A DNA stretch of 64,000 bases from Rhizobium sp. P38BS-XIX (GTDB lineage Bacteria; Pseudomonadota; Alphaproteobacteria; Rhizobiales; Rhizobiaceae). The notes under the pieces are model-generated. The model was not told the DNA's origin. It searched no databases and saw only the letters and a program-made list of their open reading frames with translations. Numbering within the stretch: position 1 is the stretch's first letter; each line of letters starts with the position of its first letter. Positions 27,731 to 36,967 of this stretch are shown piece after piece. A program made the position numbers and the translations under genes. The DNA lies in NCBI RefSeq assembly GCF_012641435.1, contig NZ_JABAIJ010000001.1, forward strand, positions 1,612,001 through 1,676,000. The letters run 5' to 3'.

Positions 27731-28915
27731 TCATTTCCTCAGCATTTTCACGCCACGCGACAGCGCCATCATCAGCCCGCCGGCGATCAGGCCCCAGAAG
27801 GCGCCGGAGATCCCGCCGAAAGAAACGCCCGATGCCGTCACGAGAAAGGTGATCGCCGCAGCCTCTCGCGACTCCGGCTGCTGGAAGGCATTGAGCGCCG
27901 AACTCGATAGCGCCCCGACCAGCGCCAGACCGGCAACCGCCTCGATGAGAATCGGCGGCGCGAGCGCGACGAATGCCGTGACGGCGCTCGCAAGCAGCCC
28001 CAAAATCACATAGCCGATGCCGGCAATGATCGCCGCCCAGTAACGGCGGCTCGGATCAGCATGCGCATCCTGTCCGGCGCACATGGCCGCAGTGATTGCC
28101 GCGAGATTGACGGCATGACCGCCGAAGGGAACGGCAAGAAGCGAGAACACCCCCGTCACGGCAAAAAGTGGGCCTGGCTTGGGATCGTAATCATGCACCT
28201 TCAGCACCGCGATGCCGGGAATATTCTGCGATGCCATCGTCACGATGAACAGCGGCAGCGCAATCGACACGATGCCGGCAACGGTAAAGACCGGCTTTAC
28301 GAATTCGACCGTCGGCAATAGCGAATGTTCAAGCAAGGCAAAGGCGCCGTCCGGTATTTTCACACCGAAGGCCAGCACGAGAGCGAAGGCCGCAAGCGCT
28401 GCCGGTACCGCCCACAGCCGCTTGAACGAGCCAACGACGATCCAGGCGAGAATGATCGGCAAGCCGAAAGCAGGATTGAAGGCGATCGCCTTCACCGGCG
28501 CGAAGCAAAGGCCGATCAAGACGCCGGCCAGCATGGCATTGGCGAGTGGTGCCGGGATAGAGGCCACCGCGCGGCCGAACGGCCGGAACAGGCCGGCAAT
28601 GACGATGAGTATGCCGCAAATGAGGAACGCGCCGACAGCTGCCGGAAATCCGCCCTCGATGGCTCCGGCGCTTGCCAGCAGTGCCGCTCCCGGCGTCGAC
28701 CATGCGATACTGACGGGAAGCTTCGTCGCCACACTGAGAATGATGGCGCAAAGCCCCATGGCCACCGAAAGCGCCGTTAAACCGGATGCGGCCTGCGCAT
28801 CGGTTGCCCCCACCGCCTGAAGGCCATGGAAGACCACAGCAAAGGAGCTGGCAAAGCCCACGAAGGCCGTAAGGCATCCCATGAACAGGCTTTGGACGGA
28901 AAAATCTTTGAGCAT
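27731..28915 (-). CDS. benE: BenE-family benzoate/proton symporter
   Basis: 394 residues, about twelve hydrophobic helices. Segments such as GLTALSVAMGLCAIILS, AWSTPGAALLASAGAI and PFGGHAVNLAAITAAMCAGQ are typical of the BenE family (proton-driven import of benzoate-like acids). Start MLKDFSVQSLF at 28915 is chosen; the longer frame upstream would invade the divergent DeoR leader. Substrate in this organism is not proven. Divergent from the DeoR-family regulator. Confidence 0.88.
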   Translation of the reverse strand: MLKDFSVQSLFMGCLTAFVGFASSFAVVFHGLQAVGATDAQAASGLTALSVAMGLCAIILSVATKLPVSIAWSTPGAALLASAGAIEGGFPAAVGAFLICGILIVIAGLFRPFGRAVASIPAPLANAMLAGVLIGLCFAPVKAIAFNPAFGLPIILAWIVVGSFKRLWAVPAALAAFALVLAFGVKIPDGAFALLEHSLLPTVEFVKPVFTVAGIVSIALPLFIVTMASQNIPGIAVLKVHDYDPKPGPLFAVTGVFSLLAVPFGGHAVNLAAITAAMCAGQDAHADPSRRYWAAIIAGIGYVILGLLASAVTAFVALAPPILIEAVAGLALVGALSSSALNAFQQPESREAAAITFLVTASGVSFGGISGAFWGLIAGGLMMALSRGVKMLRK

Positions 28916-29061
28916 GACGAAGAGACTCGAAGAACGCGCGCGAGGATCGATTGAACACGCATGGAGCATCACAAGCATGGGGCGTGCAAGTGCTGTTTTG
29001 GCGCAAAATGACAGTGCCTTTAGACAAATCGCTCGCGGATTATATCGCCTCAAAGTCAAAT

Positions 29062-29101
29062 CGTGCATAAACGTGCATATTGACTCTCTTGTTTATGCAC
29101 G
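29062..29101. promoter_or_regulatory. Inverted-repeat operator before the DeoR-family gene
   Basis: CGTGCATAAAC (29062-29072) and GTTTATGCACG (29091-29101) are perfect 11-bp inverted arms separated by 18 bases, with an extra CGTGCAT half-copy at 29072-29078. The right arm ends 13 bases before ATG 29115. It is the probable binding site of the adjacent DeoR regulator, i.e. autoregulation. Confidence 0.6.
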
Positions 29102-29114
29102 TTACTGCAAATTT

Positions 29115-29900
29115 ATGAGCGATTCACTCCCATTGTCCCGCCGGGACATCATCGAAGCGCGGCTCGCGGAAGGGCGGCAGATTGTTGCCGCAACGCTGGC
29201 CGCCGAGTTTAACGTCTCCGAAGATGCCGTGCGCCGCGATCTGCGGGCTCTCGCCGCGGAAGGGAAATGTCGCCGGGTCTACGGCGGCGCGCTTCCCTTG
29301 CTGACGCCCTCGCAGCCCATGGCCACACGAGTTGGACAGGAATCCGGTCGCAAGAGAGCCTTGGCCAAGGCTGCTGTCGCGATGATCGAGCCGGGCGAAT
29401 TCCTGTTCATCGACAGCAGCAGCACCAATCTTGCGATCGTCGATCTCCTGCCAAAGGACTTGGACGTGACGATCGCGACGAACTCCATCGATATCGCCGG
29501 CGCCATCATGAAGCGCGGCGATATTCCGCTCGTCCTGATAGGCGGGGCGGTCGATCCCGTTGTGGGGGGCAGCGTCGACGCATCCGCCATCGCAGCCATT
29601 GAAGCCCTGAACATCGATCGCTGTTTCCTGGGTGTCTGCGCCGTTTCGGCGAAAAACGGCATCAGCGTGTACGAACATGCGGATGCGATCTTCAAACGAA
29701 CGCTGCTCAAGAGAAGCGCCGCACGCATAGCCCTGATTACATCGGAAAAATTTCACGAACGCGCACCGCACCGTATCGGTGGTGCTGACGATATCGATTG
29801 GCTCGTCATCGAGGATGACCTGCCTGCCGCAGACGAAAAAGCGGCTGCCGATGCCGGCTTCTCGCTCGTGAAGGCGAAAGACGTCGTCTCACCCTCCTGA
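29115..29900 (+). CDS. DeoR/GlpR-family transcriptional regulator
   Basis: 261 residues. The N-terminal winged helix (SRRDIIEARLAEGRQIVAAT, LAAEFNVSEDAVRRDLRALA) is the DeoR signature. The C-terminal sensor domain (about 75-250) has FIDSSSTNLAIVDLLP and DRCFLGVCAVSAKNGISVYE, the usual sugar-phosphate-type pocket. ATG 29115 is chosen because the HTH begins there; the 78 extra upstream codons cover the operator. It precedes an MFS gene by 22 bases and probably controls it and perhaps benE. Confidence 0.9.
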   Translation: MSDSLPLSRRDIIEARLAEGRQIVAATLAAEFNVSEDAVRRDLRALAAEGKCRRVYGGALPLLTPSQPMATRVGQESGRKRALAKAAVAMIEPGEFLFIDSSSTNLAIVDLLPKDLDVTIATNSIDIAGAIMKRGDIPLVLIGGAVDPVVGGSVDASAIAAIEALNIDRCFLGVCAVSAKNGISVYEHADAIFKRTLLKRSAARIALITSEKFHERAPHRIGGADDIDWLVIEDDLPAADEKAAADAGFSLVKAKDVVSPS

Positions 29901-29922
29901 TCTCGACAGACAAGGAATGACC

Positions 29923-31107
29923 ATGCAATCCACAGATCGGCCGGAAACCCGGCTGGCAACCCGACTTGCCTTTCTGGTGGCGGGCTTTGCCCTTGCCTGC
30001 TGGGCGCCCCTCGTCCCCTTCGCCAAGGATCGCCTCGGCGTCGATGACGGCGTTCTCGGCATGCTGCTGCTGTGCCTCGGTCTCGGCTCGGTGGCGGCAA
30101 TGCTTGCAACCGGCATGCTGAGCGCGCGCTATGGCAGCAAGCCGATCATCATCGCCGGCGGCCTTGGCCTCGCCGTCATCTTGCCGACCCTGGCTGTTGC
30201 CGCCACGCCGTTCACCCTCGGCATCGCGCTCGCTGCCTTCGGCGCCTGCCTCGGATCGCTCGACGTCGCTATGAACATTCACGCCGTCGAAGTGGAGAAA
30301 GGCGCAGACCGGCCATTGATGTCCGGCTTCCACGCGCTCTTCAGCATCGGCGGCTTTATCGGCTCCCTGCTCGTCACTTTGCTTTTGTCGGTGAAAGCCG
30401 GGCCGCTTGCCGCCACGCTTCTGAGTTCGGCGGTGATGGTCGTCGCCATGGTGATCGCCTGGCCGCGATTGCTGCGCACCGTTCAAGCAGAAGACGCGCC
30501 TCTCTTCGTCATGCCCCGCGGCTTCGTGTTGCTGCTGGCCGCCCTCGCCGCCATCACCTTCCTCGTCGAAGGTGCAATCCTTGACTGGAGCGCCCTGCTG
30601 CTGACCACGCAGGGCCGCGTCGACGCCAGCCATGGCGGCCTCGGCTACATGCTGTTTGCCATCGCCATGACGGTCGGACGATTTGCCGGCGATGCGATCA
30701 CGGCCAGAATTGGCGACAGGGCGATCATGCTCTGGGGCGGGCTCGTGGCGATCGCCGGCTTCGTCGTTCTGTTGCTGAGCCCCTTCTCGATCCTTGCCAT
30801 GAGCGGCTTCCTGCTGATCGGCCTTGGCGCCTCCAACATCGTGCCGGTGCTGTTCCGCAAGGGCGGGGCGCAGACCGTGATGCCAGCGGGATTAGCCGTC
30901 GCGGCAATCACCATGTGTGGATATGCAGGCGTTCTGATCGGCCCGGCAAGCGTAGGCTTCGTGGCAAACCATGTCGGCCTTCCCGGCTCCTTCTGGATGC
31001 TTGCCATCCTGCTTTGCGCCGCGCCGCTCTGCGCCGGCGTCGTCACCCGCACTCAGGATCGGGAGGAAACCGATGCGCATCGCTCATACGGCTCTCTGGA
31101 CACGTGA
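29923..31107 (+). CDS. MFS transporter
   Basis: 394 residues with twelve hydrophobic helices and the conserved loop after helix 2 (GMLSARYGSKPIIIAGG), as in the YbjJ/fucose-permease-like subset. The start at 29923 leaves AAGGA 6 nt upstream; ATG 29917 abuts it and is less likely. It is transcribed with the DeoR regulator and overlaps the next gene (VOC protein) by 35 bases. Substrate unknown; a sugar or related metabolite is suggested by the regulator. Confidence 0.85.
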   Translation: MQSTDRPETRLATRLAFLVAGFALACWAPLVPFAKDRLGVDDGVLGMLLLCLGLGSVAAMLATGMLSARYGSKPIIIAGGLGLAVILPTLAVAATPFTLGIALAAFGACLGSLDVAMNIHAVEVEKGADRPLMSGFHALFSIGGFIGSLLVTLLLSVKAGPLAATLLSSAVMVVAMVIAWPRLLRTVQAEDAPLFVMPRGFVLLLAALAAITFLVEGAILDWSALLLTTQGRVDASHGGLGYMLFAIAMTVGRFAGDAITARIGDRAIMLWGGLVAIAGFVVLLLSPFSILAMSGFLLIGLGASNIVPVLFRKGGAQTVMPAGLAVAAITMCGYAGVLIGPASVGFVANHVGLPGSFWMLAILLCAAPLCAGVVTRTQDREETDAHRSYGSLDT

Positions 31108-31456
31108 TCTCGATACCGCCGCGGCGTTCTGGGCCAAGTACTTCGGAGCAAGCGTCGGCGAGCCCTATCACAGTCAGCGTCGTCCGGGCTTCGTCTCCCG
31201 CTTTGTGCAATTGCCTGAGGGTCCGGACCAGATCGAACTGATGACGGGTCCCTGGCTTGCAACCGATCCTCATGGCGAACGCATCGGCTGGGATCACATC
31301 GCCATCTCGCTCGGCAGCAAAGCCGCCGTCGATGCCTTGGCCGAGCGATGCAAGACGGAGGGCTGCCTGACGTCTCCGCCGCGCATGACCGGCGACGGCT
31401 TCTATGAGGCGGTCATTGCCATGCCTGACGGCACGCCGATTGAGATTACCGCTTAG
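31073..31456 (+). CDS. VOC-family (glyoxalase-like) protein
   Basis: 127 residues, one VOC domain starting MRIAHTALWTRDLDTAAAF, with WDHIAISLGS and a final DGFYEAVIAMPDGTPIEIT. Possible metal ligands are His6, Glu48 and the final Glu. GGGAGG 6 nt upstream of ATG 31073 supports this start inside the end of the MFS gene. Enzymatic role unknown. Confidence 0.85.
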   Translation: MRIAHTALWTRDLDTAAAFWAKYFGASVGEPYHSQRRPGFVSRFVQLPEGPDQIELMTGPWLATDPHGERIGWDHIAISLGSKAAVDALAERCKTEGCLTSPPRMTGDGFYEAVIAMPDGTPIEITA

Positions 31457-31604
31457 GGAGAGCCATGCACACCACAAGCGACTTGCAGGCTCGCTGCTCT
31501 TTGGAACGTTGCAACCTCCCGGGCAGCGAAAAGCTGGCGGCGGAGTCCTCCGTCGCCAGCAACCGGCGTATAATTGGAAATCGCAGGGCGAAAGATATCG
31601 ATGC

Positions 31605-32180
31605 TTAGGATTGGGAGCCAATTCCCTCGACGACGATGCGGATGATATGTCGGATTTCATCCGCACTGAATGATCCAACTGCCAAAACCGTCAACATCGC
31701 CTGCCCGTAAATGCCGAGCAGCACCAAAGACATGAAATTAGGATCCTCGTCGCTCCGAATAACGCCTTGCTTCTGGCCGAGTATGAGAAGGTCCCTTACT
31801 AGCCCTTGAAAAGACGGCCGATCCGATGGCGGCTCCAGCGAGGGTCTTTCGGCGGGGGCAAGCGCCAGCTTTGCAAGCGACGGATTTGCCAGGCACCAAC
31901 CGGCGCTATCGAGAAAAACCTGTTCGAGCAGGCTAAAGACATCCTCGTTTGCGCCGATACGAGCTCGATAGATGGCATCGCCCGCTTCCACGCGAGCAAT
32001 CAACTGCAGGGCTATGTCTTCCTTCGAGTCGAACAGATTGTAGACCGTCTTGCGCGTAAGACCTGCCCGCAAGGCGATCTCCTCGACGGAGGTTTCGGCA
32101 AAGCCCAATTCCCCAAATGCCCCGTCAGCGGCATCCAGAATAAGAGCGCGTGATCGCTCCGTTCGCTTCAGTCTTTTCAT
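31605..32180 (-). CDS. TetR-family transcriptional regulator
   Basis: 191 residues. The N-terminal HTH (SRALILDAADGAFGELGFAE, TSVEEIALRAGLTRKTVYNLF) is canonical TetR. The C-terminal ligand domain is unassigned. It is divergent from the DUF4336 gene over 65 bases that hold an imperfect palindrome, so it probably represses that gene and itself. Confidence 0.9.
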   Translation of the reverse strand: MKRLKRTERSRALILDAADGAFGELGFAETSVEEIALRAGLTRKTVYNLFDSKEDIALQLIARVEAGDAIYRARIGANEDVFSLLEQVFLDSAGWCLANPSLAKLALAPAERPSLEPPSDRPSFQGLVRDLLILGQKQGVIRSDEDPNFMSLVLLGIYGQAMLTVLAVGSFSADEIRHIIRIVVEGIGSQS

Positions 32181-32186
32181 TTTTAT

Positions 32187-32212
32187 ACATTAGTGTAAAT
32201 TTACTCGTATGT
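32187..32212. promoter_or_regulatory. Palindromic operator between TetR and DUF4336 genes
   Basis: Centred on the perfect palindrome GTAAATTTAC (32195-32204), extended imperfectly by ACAT at 32187 and ATGT at 32209 (11 of 14 matching positions per arm). It lies in the only shared promoter region of the two divergent genes. Confidence 0.5.
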
Positions 32213-32245
32213 AAACTTTCAGAAACGAATGGGGACGGTGTGAAA

Positions 32246-32950
32246 ATGCCTGCAATCCTCAAGGAGTTCGGTCCGGACATCTGGATCGCGGACGGCCCAA
32301 TCGTCACGGCAGGGGGTGGCTTTCATTACCCCACGCGCATGGTTGTCATCCGACTGGTGGATGGAAGCCTGTTTCTATGGTCACCGACGCAGGTGTCGGA
32401 TGGACTGCGTACTGAAATCGATATCTTGGGCAACGTGCGCTATTTGATCCCACCCAACTCGCTGCATCACGTCTTTCTGGGCGATTGGCAACGAACCTAT
32501 CCGAGCGCCAAGGCATATGCGCCGCCCGGTCTGATCCAGAAACGCGGCGATATTCGATTTGACGGCAATCTCGATGACACAGCGCAAAAGGATTGGGCTG
32601 GCGAGATCGATCTGGTCGTCATGCCTGGCAACCTGATTACGACGGAGGTGGTCTTCTTTCATCAAAAGAGCAGGACAGTGCTTTTCACCGACCTCATCCA
32701 GCACTTTAAGCCAGACTGGTTCAGAGGCTGGCGCGCATTGATCGCCAGGCTCGACCTCATGGTTGGTCCCGAGCCTTCCGTGCCGCGAAAATTTCGCGTT
32801 GCATTTACCAATCGCCGCGCAGCGCGCACATCCGTCCAGCACATTCTGGACTGGCCGGCGGAAAAAGTGCTGATGGCCCATGGCGATCCGATCAACGAAA
32901 ATGGGCAGGCCTTCATCGCCCGTGCCTTTCTCTGGCTCACCCGCGACTAA
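32246..32950 (+). CDS. DUF4336 domain protein (metallo-hydrolase-like)
   Basis: 234 residues. Segments RMVVIRLVDGSLFLWSPTQV, IPPNSLHHVFLGDW and the late LMAHGDPI follow the DUF4336 pattern, a metallo-beta-lactamase-like fold with partly replaced metal ligands. Catalytic activity uncertain. ATG 32246 is chosen; GTG 32240 is in frame. Probable target of the divergent TetR regulator. Confidence 0.8.
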   Translation: MPAILKEFGPDIWIADGPIVTAGGGFHYPTRMVVIRLVDGSLFLWSPTQVSDGLRTEIDILGNVRYLIPPNSLHHVFLGDWQRTYPSAKAYAPPGLIQKRGDIRFDGNLDDTAQKDWAGEIDLVVMPGNLITTEVVFFHQKSRTVLFTDLIQHFKPDWFRGWRALIARLDLMVGPEPSVPRKFRVAFTNRRAARTSVQHILDWPAEKVLMAHGDPINENGQAFIARAFLWLTRD

Positions 32951-32973
32951 AGACCCCAACAAGACGACCGGAA

Positions 32974-33014
32974 TGAAAACGCCCTCGCCTGCCTACCGAC
33001 AAGCAAGGGCGTTC
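32974..33014 (-). terminator. Terminator of the clpP gene
   Basis: Minus strand AACGCCCTTGC and GCAGGCGAGGGCGTT pair with an internal mismatch, followed by TTCATT. It lies 26 bases after the clpP stop; it may also serve the convergent DUF4336 gene. Confidence 0.6.
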
Positions 33015-33039
33015 AAATCAGTCAGGCAGATCCGCTAGA

Positions 33040-33627
33040 TCAGATTTCCGCCTGCGAGGTCACGATGCGCGAAACCAGGCCGTAAGCCTTGGCTTCCTCG
33101 GCGGAGAGCCAGTAGTCGCGATCCGTGTCCTTGGCGATCTTTTCGATCGGCTGGCCGGTGGCTTCCGAGAAGATCTTGTTCAGGCGCTCGTTCATCTTGA
33201 TGATTTCGCGTGCCTGGATTTCAATGTCGGAGGCCATGCCGCGCGTGCCACCCGACGGTTGGTGCAGCAGGAAGCGCGTGTTCGGCAGGCAAATGCGGCG
33301 TTCCTTGGGAACCGAGACGTAGATCAATGCGCCAGCGGAAGCGACCCAGCCCGTGCCGATCACCCAAACCTTCGGCTTGATGAACTTGATCATGTCGTGA
33401 ATGGAATCGCCTGACTCGACGTGGCCGCCGGGCGAGTTTACGTAGATGCGGATGTCTTCATCGCTGGCGGCGGCAAGTGCGACCAGCTGCGAGCAAACCT
33501 TCTGCGCCAGTTCCTGCGTGATGCCGCCATAGATAAAGATCGAACGCGACTTGAAAAGATTCGCCTCCGCGTCCTTGCCCAAAGGCTGCTCGGTCTTCTT
33601 GTCTTCCTGTTCGTCTTCGTCGTTCAT
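33040..33627 (-). CDS. clpP: ATP-dependent Clp protease proteolytic subunit
   Basis: 195 residues. The catalytic triad is Ser97 (GWVASAGAL), His122 (FLLHQPSGG) and Asp171 ([13 protein letters not shown]), and the oxyanion-loop motif [11 protein letters not shown] is intact, so it should be active. It differs from the main ClpP (Trp/Val for Gln/Ala before the Ser; [12 protein letters not shown]-terminus), as in the extra ClpP paralogues of rhizobia. Start 33627 (MNDEDEQ) has GGAG 6 nt upstream; the longer frame from 33687 is less likely. No Clp ATPase gene is adjacent. Confidence 0.92.
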   Translation of the reverse strand: MNDEDEQEDKKTEQPLGKDAEANLFKSRSIFIYGGITQELAQKVCSQLVALAAASDEDIRIYVNSPGGHVESGDSIHDMIKFIKPKVWVIGTGWVASAGALIYVSVPKERRICLPNTRFLLHQPSGGTRGMASDIEIQAREIIKMNERLNKIFSEATGQPIEKIAKDTDRDYWLSAEEAKAYGLVSRIVTSQAEI

Positions 33628-33859
33628 TCCAATCTCCAGCATGATGCGTCGTTCACCGCACATAGTGCGACTCAATGCGTAAAACAATGCTGGAAAAAGA
33701 CAAGGCGGGAATAGTGCCAGGGAACATGGTCTTATGGTTGCGGATTACCGAAATGTAACTTGAATGGCTTTGAAAAGCCGAGATTGGATCCTACGTCAGA
33801 TCAGCGCGGTCGAGGATCGCGCCCAGAATTTACAGCAACAGATAGCCAAGGAGGCCATC

Positions 33860-34672
33860 ATGTCGCCTGAAGAACGTCAATTGCTCGCCTCTCTCTTCGA
33901 TCGCGTACGCTCGGCCGGCAGCACCCAGCGCGACGCCGATGCGGAGGCATTCATCAACCAGTCGGTCCGCGACCAGCCTTACGCCCCCTATTTGCTGGCA
34001 CAGGCCGTCATCATGCAGGAACAGGGCATGAAGGCCGCAGCTGACCGCATCCAGCAGCTCGAGGCACGCGTGCACGAGCTTGAGCAGCAGGGCACCGACA
34101 GCCATCCGCAAGGACCGAGCGGCGGCTTCCTGGGCGGCATCGGCTCGCTCTTTGGCGGCGGCCAGCAACAGCAGCGCGCAGTCGCTCCGCAAGGTGGCAA
34201 TCCGCCGCCGCAGCAGGGCCGTCTCTATGACGATTATGCCCGCAATACACCGCAGCCCGGCCCCTGGGCCAGCCAGCCGCAGCCGTCAGGCCCGTGGGGT
34301 CAGCAGGCTGGAGCACCTTCAGCCGGCGGCAGCTTCCTGCGCGGTGCGCTCGGCACGGCAGCCGGCGTCGCCGGCGGTGTGATGCTGGCGGAATCGCTCT
34401 CCAGCCTCTTCAGCCCGCATCTGGGCGGCACCGGCGGCGGTCTCTTCGGCGGGAACTCCGGCAGTGGCCTCTTCGGTGGAACGGCTGCAAGTGCCGCCGA
34501 ACAGCCGGTGCAGGAGACGATCATCAACAACAACTATTTCGGCAACGACGATAATAGCGATCAGAACGATCAGACTGCGGCCGATTATGCCCAGGACGCG
34601 GCTCAAGACGCTCAGGACGATGATTACGACGACTCGTCCTATGACAATGGCGACGACAGCTCCTTCGCCTGA
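33860..34672 (+). CDS. DUF2076 protein, Gln/Gly-rich with acidic tail
   Basis: 270 residues. MSPEERQLLASLFDRVRSA starts the DUF2076 domain (about 1-80, helical). The middle is Gln/Pro/Gly-rich and low in complexity, one Ala/Gly hydrophobic helix lies near residue 175, and the last 40 residues are almost all Asp, Gln, Ser and Ala. AAGGAGG 6 nt upstream fixes the start at 33860. DUF2076 proteins are periplasmic ligand-binding candidates of unknown role. Confidence 0.85.
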   Translation: MSPEERQLLASLFDRVRSAGSTQRDADAEAFINQSVRDQPYAPYLLAQAVIMQEQGMKAAADRIQQLEARVHELEQQGTDSHPQGPSGGFLGGIGSLFGGGQQQQRAVAPQGGNPPPQQGRLYDDYARNTPQPGPWASQPQPSGPWGQQAGAPSAGGSFLRGALGTAAGVAGGVMLAESLSSLFSPHLGGTGGGLFGGNSGSGLFGGTAASAAEQPVQETIINNNYFGNDDNSDQNDQTAADYAQDAAQDAQDDDYDDSSYDNGDDSSFA

Positions 34673-34695
34673 GCCCGACGCGTAGCCCATTTGAT

Positions 34696-34728
34696 AAAAA
34701 AGCCGCCATCCCCGGATGGCGGCTTTTT
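34696..34728. terminator. Bidirectional terminator between DUF2076 and queF
   Basis: AGCCGCCATCC and GGATGGCGGCT form an 11-bp perfect stem, with AAAAAA before and TTTTT after, so it can end transcription from both convergent genes. Confidence 0.88.
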
Positions 34729-34731
34729 CAT

Positions 34732-35196
34732 TCAGCCTCGCCCGCGATAGGGTTGAACGCCCTGATCCGGCAGCCACACGCCTTCCGGCGGCTTGCCGGT
34801 TTGCCAGAAAACGTCGATCGGGATACCACCGCGTGGATACCAGTAGGCGCCGATGCGCAGCCATTTCGGCTGCAAGAGGTCGACGAGACGCTTGGCGATG
34901 TAGATCGAGCAATCCTCATGGAACGCGCCGTGGTTGCGGAAGGAATGCAGAAAGAGCTTCAGCGACTTCGATTCGACCAGCCATTCGTTCGGCACGTAAT
35001 CGATGACGATATGGGCGAAATCCGGCTGTCCCGTCATCGGGCAGAGCGACGTGAACTCGGGCGCGGTGAAGCGCACGACATAATCGGTGCCGGCATGACC
35101 GGCCGGCACTTTTTCCAGAACCGCCTCTTCCGGATTGCTGGCGGTTTCCGTCTGGCTGCCGAGCATCGACAGGCCGGATACATCGGTCGTTGGCAT
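34732..35196 (-). CDS. queF: NADPH-dependent 7-cyano-7-deazaguanine reductase QueF
   Basis: 154 residues, the short unimodular QueF form. The catalytic Cys lies in [18 protein letters not shown], and the QueF motif [15 protein letters not shown] with the following HEDC is intact. It reduces preQ0 nitrile to preQ1 amine in queuosine synthesis. Its start is only 1 base from the stop of the upstream CDF gene, so the two are probably one transcript. Confidence 0.95.
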   Translation of the reverse strand: MPTTDVSGLSMLGSQTETASNPEEAVLEKVPAGHAGTDYVVRFTAPEFTSLCPMTGQPDFAHIVIDYVPNEWLVESKSLKLFLHSFRNHGAFHEDCSIYIAKRLVDLLQPKWLRIGAYWYPRGGIPIDVFWQTGKPPEGVWLPDQGVQPYRGRG

Positions 35197-35197
35197 C

Positions 35198-36112
35198 TCA
35201 GGTCTCCTTGATCATCTTGACGCGGATGCCATGGGCTTTTTCGCCCTCCGGCTCCACGTGAATGGTTATTTCCGAGCCCGCATGGATCGCTCTTATGGCG
35301 TCTTCAAGGCGGTCGCAGATACGATGGGCGTCTCGCACCGGCATGGCGGCCGGCACGACCATGTGAAAATCGACGAAGGTCACCGCCCCGGCCCGGCGCG
35401 TCTTCAGGTCATGCACACCAAGTGAGCCCTCCGCATTCTTGGCAATCGCATCCTTGATCACGGTCTCTTCTTCCGGCGGCACGGCCTTGTCCATCAACCC
35501 GTCGATGGAATGGGATATGACTTTCCAGCCTTGGTAAAGGATATTAATGGCAACGAGAATGGCGAGCACGGGGTCGAAGATCGGATAGCCGCTGCCGATC
35601 GCCAGCAACAGGCCGATCAGCACGCCGACCGAGGTATAGACGTCGGACATGATATGCTGGCCGTCCGCCGTCAGAGCCGGCGAGCGATATGCCCGCCCCG
35701 CGCGGATCAGGGTCACGGCCCAGACGGCATTGACGACACCGGCGACGAAGTTGATGGCAAGGCCGAGCACCGGCGCCTGTATCGGCTGCGGATTTCCAAG
35801 ATGGCCCACGGCCTCCTGCACGATCATCAGCGCGGCGACGACGATCATGACACCTTCGGTGACAGCCGAGAGATATTCCGCCTTGTGGTGGCCAAACGGA
35901 TGATCATGATCGGCCGGCTTTTGCGCATAGCGAATGACGAAGAAAGCGATGAAGGCGGCCACGACATTGGTGAGCGATTCCAGCGCGTCGGACAGAAGCG
36001 CCACCGAGCCCGTCAGCCACCAGGCCAACATCTTCAATCCAAGTACGCCGAGCGAAAGCGGAATACCCCAAAGGGCCAGCCGCCTGATCGTTTCGTTTCC
36101 CTGACTGCTCAT
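35198..36112 (-). CDS. Cation diffusion facilitator (CDF) family metal exporter
   Basis: 304 residues, six helices in the first 210 residues. Helix 2 has [14 protein letters not shown] and the metal-site loop [15 protein letters not shown] is intact; helix 5 contains [10 protein letters not shown]. The C-terminal cytosolic domain has [17 protein letters not shown]. It exports divalent metals (Zn, Mn, Fe or Co) by proton exchange; which one is not clear. Start 36112 is chosen. A strong palindrome with a T-run lies 65-98 bases upstream on the same strand. Confidence 0.9.
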   Translation of the reverse strand: MSSQGNETIRRLALWGIPLSLGVLGLKMLAWWLTGSVALLSDALESLTNVVAAFIAFFVIRYAQKPADHDHPFGHHKAEYLSAVTEGVMIVVAALMIVQEAVGHLGNPQPIQAPVLGLAINFVAGVVNAVWAVTLIRAGRAYRSPALTADGQHIMSDVYTSVGVLIGLLLAIGSGYPIFDPVLAILVAINILYQGWKVISHSIDGLMDKAVPPEEETVIKDAIAKNAEGSLGVHDLKTRRAGAVTFVDFHMVVPAAMPVRDAHRICDRLEDAIRAIHAGSEITIHVEPEGEKAHGIRVKMIKET

Positions 36113-36176
36113 GCCTATCCCCAATGTCCCGCGCCTGCATATGCGAATGAATTGCAAAAAAGGCGCCGTTGAAATG

Positions 36177-36251
36177 CAAAACCGCCCGCGCGAAATTTCG
36201 CGCAGGCGGTTCATTGACCGCTCATATGGGCCACGAGGCTGGGTTTGTCAA
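36177..36251 (-). promoter_or_regulatory. Promoter and strong hairpin in the CDF gene leader
   Basis: On the minus strand TTGACA, 17 bases, CATATG suggests a start near 36216. Directly after it a near-perfect 30-nt palindrome (36181-36210; one mismatch pair) folds around CGAAATTTCG and is followed by TTTTGCATTT, a terminator-like run. It lies 65 bases before the CDF start codon, so it could attenuate that gene or end a very short RNA. The remaining gap to 36451 is AT-rich with nothing else definable. Confidence 0.45.
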
Positions 36252-36451
36252 AGGATGCAACGCTCTTCAGCGTCATAAATCGTCGCCATCGACGATACTG
36301 GAGATAATTAAAGTCCAATGGTTTTATCATCAGCAATACAGATATCGGCCCAAATGCAAAGACCACAACCTAAAGTTAAAATGCGCCGCAATGTCTCAAC
36401 GAGATTAAAATCAAACACTTGTATTCGGCCTCCCAAACTGAAGAGGACGAT

Positions 36452-36967
36452 ATGAAAAAAGCTTTCTGTCTCATTTTATTTACTTTAGCGATCGTTCAAC
36501 AAGCGATCTCCGGCCCCTTGTCCGAGGCTGATATCAAAGCCCAAGAATTGCGCCTGCTTAACTGGGTGAAGACATGCGTCAGTCCGTGTATCATGCCAGA
36601 AGCTTTGAAAACCGGCGGCACCGCTGCATTTTTCATAGCAGGTGGGTGGGCCTTGGCTTCTCGAGGGGTGGAGCTCAGAGTAGACGGAGTGGACCAATGC
36701 AATTCCGGATGCACTCTACTTGTAGATCAAATGAAGAAGTGGGGAGGCAAAGTATGTGTCGGAAAGGGTGTTGTCTGGGGTATGCACCGGTCAAGGATTT
36801 GGGATAAAAACGGGAACGAAATCCTTCGAGAGACCCCTGTTTATGAAGCGCTACCGATTGCGCAGTGGATCTCGGCTCACGGCGGGATTCCTCAGAATGG
36901 GAAATGGGCTAATACACCACCCGACAGCGTTCTTTGGGCAGCTTATGGCAGATGTCCCGGCGCTTAA
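36452..36967 (+). CDS. Secreted hypothetical protein with degenerate ClpP-like Ser/His motifs
   Basis: 171 residues, starting with a signal peptide (KKAFCLILFTLAIVQQAISG). GAGGACG 3 nt before ATG 36452 supports the start. The segment GVELRVDGVDQCNSGCTLL followed by VVWGMHRSR resembles periplasmic ClpP/crotonase-like proteins, in which a Ser between Cys residues and a downstream His are catalytic. Several Cys could form disulfides. Its base composition is clearly lower in GC than its neighbours (36240-37190), suggesting recent acquisition. Function unknown. Confidence 0.65.
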   Translation: MKKAFCLILFTLAIVQQAISGPLSEADIKAQELRLLNWVKTCVSPCIMPEALKTGGTAAFFIAGGWALASRGVELRVDGVDQCNSGCTLLVDQMKKWGGKVCVGKGVVWGMHRSRIWDKNGNEILRETPVYEALPIAQWISAHGGIPQNGKWANTPPDSVLWAAYGRCPGA

